Positions 1 to 5,781 of a stretch of DNA of 8,577 nucleotides are shown one piece after another. The stretch lies in contig JANQQH010000449.1 of NCBI GenBank assembly GCA_028285025.1, positions 1-8,577 of the forward strand, written 5' to 3'. The stretch is from Hyphomicrobiaceae bacterium. GTDB taxonomy: Bacteria; Pseudomonadota; Alphaproteobacteria; Rhizobiales; HXMU1428-3. Made by a program: the position numbers and the translations under genes. The notes below the pieces were generated by a model that worked only from the letters and a program-made list of their open reading frames with translations, was not told the DNA's origin and did no database searches. Numbering within the stretch: the first letter of the stretch is position 1; each line of letters starts with the position of its first letter.

Positions 1-904
1 AACAGGAAATGATAACGATGGATGATGACACCCGGTTAGCAATTTGGATGAGATCACGAATGGCTTTTTGGAAACGCTCTTCTGGGTCATCGTAAAAGCG
101 CAAATCTTCTACCTGATCAATGCAAAAAACCAGCGGAGACCCCTCTGTAGCGTATGTGATTTTGCCAATAGATTCAATTAACTCAAAAGCACGATCTTGA
201 GATGTTTTGCTTTCAAGTGCTGGTACCATTTGTTGGCTGCGGCTTGACAAAGCTGTGCCGTATAAAAACTGGCGCACTCTTTGGTCTATGCGCGGATCAT
301 TACGTTGTAAATATAGGAGGGCGCGAACAAGATTGACGTCTAAGTTCTCTTCTAAGAAGGGGTGAGATGAAACAATGTCATCAGACAAATCTATGATGAG
401 CTCGGCGAGCTCATCAATGCCAAATTCACCTTCACGCAACTCTTCCACCTGCTCATGGGTGATGAGTTCAGCTTCTTTGAGAAGACGGTTGGACATGCGC
501 ACTAAGCCGCTTTCGCCAAACTCGGCCGGGTCATAGGGCTTTTCCAGCGCGTTGATTAAGCGGCGCAAATAATAATCTGCATAATTGGTGACATCGGGTG
601 TCATTTGCGCATAGCCAAAATAGGCCCGGCGGGTCAAATGCGATGATGTTCTTAGCGCACGGATAAGGTGTGTTTTGCCTGCCCCTGATTGACCGTGAAA
701 CAGCATCATGCGTGATTGAACCCGGTGCGGGGCCAATGTGACGCTATCTAGAATTTCATTAAATTTTACGCGTGCGGTTTTGTGGACTTCCTCGACATCA
801 AACGGGTCCTGGCGCCAAACATCATCTTCCCAGGTGATGGAATGTTCAAACGTTTGGCCATTTGGTTTCCAGGATGTGTTTTGAACAACACTAGCGATGG
901 TCAT
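1..904 (-). CDS. P-loop ATPase (AAA/STAND-like), C-terminus beyond window
   Basis: The frame is open from an ATG at 904 to the left edge, giving 301 residues with no stop. Walker A (GQSGAGKT) is at residues 71-78, after a hydrophobic strand (MMLFHG). Walker B (LVFCIDQVEDL) is near residues 258-268, with Asp263, Gln264 and Glu266. A strand like sensor 1 (SIVIIS) follows at 295-300, so this is an ATP-binding and probably ATP-hydrolysing protein. About 180 residues separate the two Walker motifs, far more than in a compact AAA+ core; that insert is helical and acidic. The DQxED form and long insert recall STAND-type ATPases and BrxC/BrxD-type BREX ATPases, but this is a resemblance, not an assignment. 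The start is supported by AAAGGA at 911-916; an in-frame ATG at 928 is the alternative. It lies 52 bp downstream of the winged-helix-like gene, on the same strand. Confidence 0.85.
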   Translation of the reverse strand, partial: MTIASVVQNTSWKPNGQTFEHSITWEDDVWRQDPFDVEEVHKTARVKFNEILDSVTLAPHRVQSRMMLFHGQSGAGKTHLIRALRTSSHLTRRAYFGYAQMTPDVTNYADYYLRRLINALEKPYDPAEFGESGLVRMSNRLLKEAELITHEQVEELREGEFGIDELAELIIDLSDDIVSSHPFLEENLDVNLVRALLYLQRNDPRIDQRVRQFLYGTALSSRSQQMVPALESKTSQDRAFELIESIGKITYATEGSPLVFCIDQVEDLRFYDDPEERFQKAIRDLIQIANRVSSSIVIISC

Positions 905-910
905 TTTTTG

Positions 911-916
911 TCCTTT
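911..916 (-). promoter_or_regulatory. Ribosome binding site of the ATPase gene
   Basis: On the minus strand this reads AAAGGA, 6 nt before the ATG at 904. It decides for that start over the in-frame ATG at 928, which has no comparable site in front of it. Confidence 0.6.
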
Positions 917-956
917 ACTCAGTCTCATGCGTCATAAAAAAAACTGACACTCAATG

Positions 957-2066
957 CTAATCATCAACCCGAATAAAATGCCATTCGGAGTTTTTATATT
1001 CGATCCGGCTTTGGGCCACATCTTCCATATTGGTTTTGTCGCGCAAATCAGCAATTGCTAAGCGTAATAGCCCGGCTCGATGAGCGTTTAAAATCATCTC
1101 TTTGTACGCCTCTTCATCTAACTGCCAATGCGGGACAATTTGGCAGAGCTGGCGCCAAATATGCGAAATAAAGGCCCGCTTATTGCCTGGCCAGCCAACG
1201 GCGATGTCTTTGGCGATGTCTAAAACCTGTTGTGTAAATTCGGGCAATGATGGAGGAGCTTGCGTGATATTATCACTGCCCTTGGATTGCCCGCCCTCTT
1301 TTGAGATGAGTTGACTTGATTCTTTTGAACTAATCAATTGCCGAAATAACATTTGGCGCAATTCTTGGGCGCTTTCATTGACCGCGCCGACCACTTGGGC
1401 GGCCAGGCATGCCATTAATTCGCCATCACTTTCAACAACATGGCGGGACTTTAACAGCTTAGAGGCCATCATCACGGCTTCTTTCTGGGAGATGTCATTT
1501 TGTGTGATGGGTGTTGTACGAATGCCAGAGGTTAACCCGCGTTTTTCAGCCAATTTGGCCAGACCAAAGCGAATTTGCTCGGGCGTTACGCTATTTATGT
1601 CAAAGGGCAGATCAAAAGCTTTGGTTAACAGCACACTGCGAAGGCCTTCAGCTGAAAGCAACCGGGCGACCAATTGACTTGTTGGTTGCAGGTTCAGGGC
1701 AAGTGCAATGATGTGACCGTCGCGCACTTCATGCCATGGTGCTTTTGGTAAACGGGCCACTTGTAAAAACTTTAAGGCTCTTGGTTCGCACAGATGGTTA
1801 TGCAAATAAGCGTTGGCCCGCACCGGGCGAATAAGGCCTTGATCGACAAGGTTAACGATGATTTGGCCAAGAGCGGTGCGCCAATCTGAGGCGCTCATCA
1901 ATTGCATAACAAGGGGATGCAAATCTTTGCGCAATTGCACCTCTGTTTCGCCTTCTTTGGCGCCAAATAATAGGCGTAACAGCACCAAATCTTCTAAGGC
2001 CTGCCAGTTCAGCCGGGTTTGAAGAGCGTGTTGCTCTTGAACCATCATGGCGTTTTGTTGCCGCAT
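957..2066 (-). CDS. Uncharacterised winged-helix-like protein paired with the ATPase
   Basis: About 369 residues from the ATG at 2066; a TTG one codon earlier is the only in-frame extension noted, and no convincing Shine-Dalgarno precedes either. The N-terminal ~100 residues look like a winged helix: helices, then VNLVDQGLI, then a short hairpin and ALKFLQ. The middle (about 138-178) carries SAEGLRSVLL and TPEQIRFGLAKL. A low-complexity Ser/Lys/Gln linker (about 246-272) leads to a C-terminal region (about 290-369) containing AFISHIW, NAHRAGLLRLAIADL and WHFIRV. From memory, this modular layout recurs in unnamed proteins encoded beside ATPases, notably in myxobacteria; that recollection is unverified. 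No catalytic motif is visible. With the following ATPase gene it probably forms one operon. A role as DNA-binding regulator or adaptor of the ATPase is inference only. Confidence 0.75.
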   Translation of the reverse strand: MRQQNAMMVQEQHALQTRLNWQALEDLVLLRLLFGAKEGETEVQLRKDLHPLVMQLMSASDWRTALGQIIVNLVDQGLIRPVRANAYLHNHLCEPRALKFLQVARLPKAPWHEVRDGHIIALALNLQPTSQLVARLLSAEGLRSVLLTKAFDLPFDINSVTPEQIRFGLAKLAEKRGLTSGIRTTPITQNDISQKEAVMMASKLLKSRHVVESDGELMACLAAQVVGAVNESAQELRQMLFRQLISSKESSQLISKEGGQSKGSDNITQAPPSLPEFTQQVLDIAKDIAVGWPGNKRAFISHIWRQLCQIVPHWQLDEEAYKEMILNAHRAGLLRLAIADLRDKTNMEDVAQSRIEYKNSEWHFIRVDD

Positions 2067-2101
2067 CAATTTTGTAACCGCCGTTTATTGTTTTGATTTT
2101 G

Positions 2102-2138
2102 CACTTAAGTTTTTAGGTCCCATGACCTAACCACTTAA
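2102..2138. promoter_or_regulatory. Candidate operator: inverted repeat within a direct repeat
   Basis: TTAGGTC (2113-2119) and GACCTAA (2124-2130) form a perfect 7-bp inverted repeat around a 4-bp spacer. Two copies of CACTTAA (2102-2108 and 2132-2138) flank it at exactly 30 bp. The element lies roughly 35-70 bp upstream of the ATG at 2066, where a repressor or activator site would be expected. The first gene of the operon may itself encode a winged-helix protein, so autoregulation is possible. No poly-T follows, so a terminator is unlikely. The function is inferred from position and symmetry alone. Confidence 0.4.
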
Positions 2139-2298
2139 TGACGAATCATCTGTTTAGTTTAGCTGGTTGCAAAACGGTTTTAAGCCTAAAAATTCATTCC
2201 TCCCCGGCTCATTTTTGTTTTTCCAAATCGCAGAATTGCGTGGCCTGAATAGTCATATTTCGGTCCTTTTTTATTGACAGATTGGTAAGGAGGGCTGT

Positions 2299-2433
2299 TT
2301 GAGGATTAAATGCGTTTTAAATTGCTTCACTTTGCTGAGCTTTTTGGGTTTTTGCGATCAGTTTATGAGCTTTGATGAATGGATAAAGGATGCATGTCCT
2401 TTGCCAAAACGTGTTAAGGACCGTTCCGGTTGA
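2299..2433 (+). CDS. Possible 44-residue secreted or membrane peptide
   Basis: A TTG at 2299 is preceded by AAGGAGG (2287-2293) with a 5-nt gap, an ideal Shine-Dalgarno arrangement. The frame runs 44 codons to TGA at 2431. The peptide starts with basic residues and a hydrophobic stretch (MRIKCVLNCF, then TLLSFLGFC). A polar tail follows with one acidic patch (FDEWIKDA) and a basic end (CPLPKRVKDR). This resembles a signal peptide or single membrane anchor; the cysteine near residue 19 is not in a proper lipobox. I do not recognise a family. It could be a real small protein, a decayed gene or chance. Support is the ribosome binding site plus peptide character; the non-ATG start and shortness count against it. 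Confidence 0.35.
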   Translation: MRIKCVLNCFTLLSFLGFCDQFMSFDEWIKDACPLPKRVKDRSG

Positions 2434-2631
2434 TCGGTAAATGGCTTGGTTTGAGGGCTTTAAAGCTGGCTGGGAACTTGCTTTATAGGTCATTTGTTGG
2501 GTGCTAATGCGTCACGAAGGGTAAAATTTGTCCGTGATTGGCACAATCGCAACCTGTTGTTAAGAAAAAAGAGTTAAGTTTTTAGTAATGAAACGTTTTT
2601 ATCTCATTTGCGATCAGGAGGGAAAGGCTCG

Positions 2632-3264
2632 ATGAAGTTGCTTAAATTCACCTTTCCCTTGCTGTGTTTGTGGCTTGCGGGCTGCTCTAGCCTACCTTTT
2701 AACGATCCTATTTTCAGTGCTGTCTCACCTGATACGAAAGTGCAAAAGCCGAAAGGCGATGAGGCGGTTGCCGCCCTTTCTCAAAAAGAATTGGCCGCTG
2801 GTAAATTGCCTGAGGGTACCTATGACAAAGCGCCGGTTGGGGCGTTTGAACATCGTAATTATAGCCGGGTTAAGTTAAACCCAATTGAAGCTCTTAATTT
2901 GATTAATCAATACAGAGCCTCGAAAGGTTTGGGCAAAGTCAGCCTTGATGCAACGCTCACCAAAATTGCCAAAACCCATTCAAACGATTTGGCCAAGCAT
3001 GACAGGATTTCTCATTATGGCTCTGATGGCTCGAACCCTTGGGATCGGGTGGAGCGATCTGGCTATCGCCCGCAATTGGCGGCTGAAAATGTTGGCACTG
3101 GCCAGCTTTCAATCAAAGAAGTGATGCAAGGTTGGAAAGATAGCCCAGGGCATAATAAGAACCTATTATTACCTGATGCCAAACATATCGGCATTGCTTT
3201 GGTTTATAACCCTAAGACTGAATATAAAACCTTTTGGACTTTGGTTTTGGGGGCAAAATTATAA
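2632..3264 (+). CDS. CAP/SCP-domain lipoprotein (YkwD-like)
   Basis: A 210-residue protein starting at ATG 2632, preceded by AGGAGG at 2616-2621; an upstream in-frame TTG at 2608 is less likely because it sits ahead of this site. The N-terminus is a lipoprotein signal with lipobox LAGC, so Cys18 should be lipidated and the protein membrane-anchored. Residues 19-80 form a polar linker. The CAP domain spans about 83-208, with NLINQYRASKGLG, HSNDLAKHDRISHYG, AAENVGTG and WKDSPGHNKNLLL. Conserved residues include His128, Glu152 and His174, typical of bacterial YkwD-type CAP proteins. The family's biochemical role in bacteria is mostly unknown; a cell-envelope function is inferred from the lipoprotein signal. 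The gene is apparently monocistronic, with its own terminator. Confidence 0.92.
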   Translation: MKLLKFTFPLLCLWLAGCSSLPFNDPIFSAVSPDTKVQKPKGDEAVAALSQKELAAGKLPEGTYDKAPVGAFEHRNYSRVKLNPIEALNLINQYRASKGLGKVSLDATLTKIAKTHSNDLAKHDRISHYGSDGSNPWDRVERSGYRPQLAAENVGTGQLSIKEVMQGWKDSPGHNKNLLLPDAKHIGIALVYNPKTEYKTFWTLVLGAKL

Positions 3265-3346
3265 TTGCGTGTAAAATAAAGTAGCCTGCGTTTAACAGGT
3301 GCGGCGTTTTTTGTTTTGCGTTTATCCTTTCCTAAAAATCATTGAC

Positions 3347-3381
3347 CCGGTTTCTTCCAGATGGAAGAAACCGGTTTTTTT
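3347..3381 (+). terminator. Rho-independent terminator of the lipoprotein gene
   Basis: A perfect 12-bp stem (CCGGTTTCTTCC at 3347-3358, GGAAGAAACCGG at 3363-3374) closes a 4-nt AGAT loop and is followed by seven T (3375-3381). It lies about 80 bp past the lipoprotein stop and abuts the stop codon of the convergent flippase gene. On the minus strand the hairpin is not directly followed by T residues, so it should mainly stop plus-strand transcription. Confidence 0.92.
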
Positions 3382-3382
3382 A

Positions 3383-4711
3383 TCAGTTGGAAAACGCAAA
3401 GATGGTGATTTTTAAACGCAGCTTTATAACCAAGAAAAATAAAACGGCTGCCAATGTTAACGACAGGGATGTGGCGCTGGCCGCTCCCAGTAAGCCGTAG
3501 GGGGGAATGAGCATAAAATTCAAGATGATGTTTATTACAGCGGCGACAAACAAAACCGCAGCGCACAGTTTTTGTTCTCCCAACATATTGAGTACATATT
3601 CAGCAGGGCCAAACATGGATTTGATCACCAACCCAATGGCGAGGATGAACATCACGGGATAGGCAGTGGTAAATTCTGGGCCAAATAACCATAATAGTGG
3701 TTTGCCCATTATGAGCAAACCAATGGCGGCGGCCAGAGAGGGCCAAAATGTCCATGTGACAGAGCGGCGAATAATGCTGGCTAGCAATTTGCGATCGCCA
3801 CGTGCCTCATAGGCTGAAAAGCGATTGGCAACAGCATTAGAGACAGCAAAATGGACAAAGGTGATTAGGTTGATGGTTTTTAATGCCGCAAAATAAATCG
3901 CAATGTCAGAAGGCGGGTGATAGCGCGAGAGCACCAGCACATCGGTATTTTGCAAAAACAACACAAAGCTTTCCATCAGCAAAATGGGAAAGGCTGTGGC
4001 AAGCCAAAACTTTGTTTCATTGTGACGATCCCCTTTTGGCACTTCTTGGCGCATGCGCGGGTGTAATATGATAATCTGGATCAGTGAGGTGAGCCAAGTG
4101 GCAATGACGGCAGCTGTAATGGCAGTGACAGCGCTCATTTCATAACCGTTTACATAGAGTACTGCCATAACGCCTAGTATTAAAAGCGGACGTAATAAAA
4201 AGGGAGGGACGAGGGCCAGGTTCATCCAACTATAACCGCGCGCCATTGAATCGTGCAGATCTGTTAAGGCGTAAGCGGGTAGGCAAATTAGCACCAGGAT
4301 CGCTGGCAAAAACACATAGTTTTCGACATGATCTTTTAATAAGAGCAACAAGGCAAGACTGATACACATTAACAGTGTGGCGGTGACAAGGGTTATCAGG
4401 CGGCTTTGAAAGATTATGCCGCGCAGACGGGCCATATCTGCTTTTTCGATATATTCAGGAATAAAGCGAATGACAGCCGTGTTCAGCCCTAGTGTCGACA
4501 GGCCGCCTAGAATCAACAACCAAACCCAAACATAAGCGAAAATGCCGTATTCATAGCTGCCCATCCAGCGGGCGAGGATGATTTGACTTAAATATGCTAG
4601 CCCAGCGCTACAAATCCGAATGAGAAAAGCAAAGATGGCATTGCGCCCGGCCACGCCTTCATCTGTCTCTCCCCTCAAGGAAGAGATGAGTGATGAAAGC
4701 TTTGCACGCAT
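3383..4711 (-). CDS. Polysaccharide flippase, Wzx/MATE-like (oligosaccharide flippase family)
   Basis: A 442-residue, strongly hydrophobic protein with about 12-14 predicted membrane helices. The ATG at 4711 is supported by AAGGGG at 4719-4724, 7 nt upstream. After a cytoplasmic N-terminus (GETDEGVAGRNAIFAF) comes the family's typical first membrane pair (LSQIILARWMGSYEYGIFAY) and the loop LNTAVIRFIPEY. The second half has GKPLLWLFGPEF and a C-terminal helix pair typical of Wzx-like proteins. Such proteins move lipid-linked glycans across the inner membrane. No glycosyltransferase or polymerase gene is adjacent, so the substrate cannot be guessed. The gene converges on the lipoprotein gene and ends right at its terminator. 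A symmetrical element lies in its probable promoter. Confidence 0.88.
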   Translation of the reverse strand: MRAKLSSLISSLRGETDEGVAGRNAIFAFLIRICSAGLAYLSQIILARWMGSYEYGIFAYVWVWLLILGGLSTLGLNTAVIRFIPEYIEKADMARLRGIIFQSRLITLVTATLLMCISLALLLLLKDHVENYVFLPAILVLICLPAYALTDLHDSMARGYSWMNLALVPPFLLRPLLILGVMAVLYVNGYEMSAVTAITAAVIATWLTSLIQIIILHPRMRQEVPKGDRHNETKFWLATAFPILLMESFVLFLQNTDVLVLSRYHPPSDIAIYFAALKTINLITFVHFAVSNAVANRFSAYEARGDRKLLASIIRRSVTWTFWPSLAAAIGLLIMGKPLLWLFGPEFTTAYPVMFILAIGLVIKSMFGPAEYVLNMLGEQKLCAAVLFVAAVINIILNFMLIPPYGLLGAASATSLSLTLAAVLFFLVIKLRLKITIFAFSN

Positions 4712-4747
4712 GTGTTTGCCCCTTATGTTGTTCTCACTTGGATTCGC

Positions 4748-4770
4748 ATTATAGTGGTTGGCACTATAAT
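4748..4770. promoter_or_regulatory. Perfect inverted repeat upstream of the flippase gene
   Basis: ATTATAGTG (4748-4756) and CACTATAAT (4762-4770) are exact reverse complements around a 5-nt spacer. The element lies 37-59 bp upstream of the flippase start. Each arm contains TATAAT when read outward, so on the minus strand the second arm could be the -10 box, although no good -35 is seen. This could be an operator overlapping the promoter. No T-run follows on either strand next to the stem, which argues against a terminator for the upstream 84-residue gene. Confidence 0.4.
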
Positions 4771-4829
4771 CTTTTTATATGGAAAATATAGAGAGCTATT
4801 GATAACGGGTATAGAATTGTTTGGAAAAA

Positions 4830-5084
4830 CTAGTTTAGCTTATTTTCGCATAGGCTTTGTTTGTACTGTTGGTCAAGGTACGTCATAACACGCAGCCAGC
4901 TTTCAGCTCTTGTGTGGTCTTCCAACTCAAGATGTTCATCTAGAAAAAAGGCCGCCATGTTTATGGCTTGTGAGCCAAATTTTTGCACCAACACAGCTGA
5001 CATTTGCGCAATCTCAGCTTCGGAAAAAATCAGCCCTTGGGCCTCACAAGATGTTTCAGATTTAGATTCTGACAAATTTTTCAT
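4830..5084 (-). CDS. Small helical protein of unknown function (84 aa)
   Basis: An 84-residue ORF with ATG at 5084. The first ~15 residues are polar and probably disordered (ESKSETS). The rest is predicted helical, with segments KFGSQAINMAAFFLDEHLEL and RAESWLRVMTYLDQQ. The order of alanine/phenylalanine helix, acidic turn and Arg-x-x-Trp-x-x-Val helix resembles small uncharacterised proteins common in Alphaproteobacteria; that is recollection, not a search result. No signal peptide, membrane segment or catalytic motif is seen. The ribosome binding site is poor (GTGG adjacent to the start). It lies 136 bp downstream of the DUF924 gene on the same strand and may have its own promoter in that gap. 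Confidence 0.65.
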   Translation of the reverse strand: MKNLSESKSETSCEAQGLIFSEAEIAQMSAVLVQKFGSQAINMAAFFLDEHLELEDHTRAESWLRVMTYLDQQYKQSLCENKLN

Positions 5085-5123
5085 CCACGAATTATTTGTT
5101 TTTTTATGTACTGTATGAAAAAT

Positions 5124-5152
5124 CTATCACAGGGCTGTTGCTTTTCCTTCAA
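5124..5152 (-). promoter_or_regulatory. Possible promoter of the 84-aa gene
   Basis: On the minus strand, TTGAAG (5147-5152) and TGATAG (5124-5129) are separated by 17 nt, about 40 bp ahead of the ATG at 5084. Each box departs from the sigma70 consensus, so this is a weak prediction. Confidence 0.25.
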
Positions 5153-5182
5153 GATTGGTTGTCAGATTAGATTCAATTTTTA

Positions 5183-5202
5183 TCTTGTTTTGTCTTGTTT
5201 TA
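5183..5202. repeat. Short tandem repeat, 2 x 10 bp
   Basis: TCTTGTTTTG is followed directly by TCTTGTTTTA, an imperfect two-copy repeat just past the DUF924 stop codon. It may simply be replication slippage in a T-rich spacer; no function is implied. Confidence 0.5.
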
Positions 5203-5220
5203 GGTTACTGTTTATTAACT

Positions 5221-5778
5221 TTAGAAACCTGCATTCTTGGTGTTTAAATGGTCTAGCTCTTCTTGGGTTGATTTTCGACCCAAAAGGGCATTGCGATGGG
5301 GAAAACGTCCATATTTTTCAATGAGTTCTAGATGCTGTCGGGCGTAATCTATCCCTTCTTTATCGCCGGCTTTTTGGTATAAACTTAAGCAAAAGCGCTG
5401 ATCATTCATATCTTCAGAATGCATAAAGGGAAGATAGAAAAAGGCCTTTAATTGCGCGCTTACTTGTTGATCCCAGCACTGATCAATCGCTTTTTTTGCG
5501 CATTTCCTGGCTTCGTCATCATAGGCAAAGGCGCGCGCGGTGCCACGATAGATGTTTCTTGGGAATTGATCAAGGGCCAGCACGCTTGCCAGCATGCCAT
5601 TGGGATTGGTTTGCCATTGGTCATAATGGCCCTCAATGATTTGGTCTGGTAGGGTTTGGAATTTTTCTTTTACGCTTTGGTCAAACGCATCATCTTTTTT
5701 AAACCAAATTTGCGGGCCCGCTTGAAGCCAAAACTCTATAATGTCATCTGGTTGCATACAAAAACTGTCTGAGCTCAC
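5221..5778 (-). CDS. DUF924 family protein
   Basis: A 185-residue protein that matches DUF924 along its whole length. Motifs in order are IIEFWLQAG with IWFKKDDAFD (14-33), LALDQFPRNIYRGT (67-80), FYLPFMHSED (114-123), YARQHLELIEKYGRFPHRN (145-163) and LGRKSTQEE (166-174). The fold is known to be helical and TPR-like; the biochemical role is unestablished, and the protein is expected to be cytoplasmic. The frame begins with GTG at 5778, only 3 bp after the carboxypeptidase stop, with AAGG very close in front. An in-frame ATG at 5757 would shorten it by seven residues. The tight spacing indicates co-transcription and perhaps translational coupling with the upstream carboxypeptidase gene. Confidence 0.9.
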   Translation of the reverse strand: MSSDSFCMQPDDIIEFWLQAGPQIWFKKDDAFDQSVKEKFQTLPDQIIEGHYDQWQTNPNGMLASVLALDQFPRNIYRGTARAFAYDDEARKCAKKAIDQCWDQQVSAQLKAFFYLPFMHSEDMNDQRFCLSLYQKAGDKEGIDYARQHLELIEKYGRFPHRNALLGRKSTQEELDHLNTKNAGF

Positions 5779-5781
5779 GCC

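Larger units (their letters stand above)
2067..2631. other. 565-bp intergenic region between divergent genes
   Basis: This gap separates the minus-strand winged-helix/ATPase operon from the plus-strand lipoprotein gene and should hold both promoters. I see an inverted repeat flanked by direct repeats at 2102-2138 and a possible short gene at 2299-2433. A TTGACA at 2274-2279 has no acceptable -10 box at normal spacing. A weak promoter-like pair, TTGTTA (2557-2562) and TTTTAG (2580-2585) with a 17-nt spacer, lies ahead of the lipoprotein gene. Nothing else stands out. Confidence 0.5.

Noticed and set aside
1378..1677. Plus-strand open frame of 99 codons inside the winged-helix gene
   Set aside because: It is antisense to a better-supported longer frame, has unnatural composition and no family resemblance.
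1..2066. Calling the left operon a BREX, DISARM or other named defence system
   Set aside because: No PglZ, PglX, helicase or DUF1998 component is visible and the ATPase match is only at motif level; naming it would overreach.
2441..2488. 15-codon frame starting ATG GCT TGG (MAWFEGFKAGWELAL)
   Set aside because: Very short with no adequate ribosome binding site; likely chance, although the peptide looks protein-like.
2557..2580. Possible CtrA site from two TTAA motifs before the lipoprotein gene
   Set aside because: The motifs are separated by 10 nt instead of the 7 nt of the CtrA consensus.
4757..4780. Possible sigma54 promoter (TGGCAC) near the flippase palindrome
   Set aside because: No TTGC -12 element follows at the required spacing, and no gene lies in that direction.
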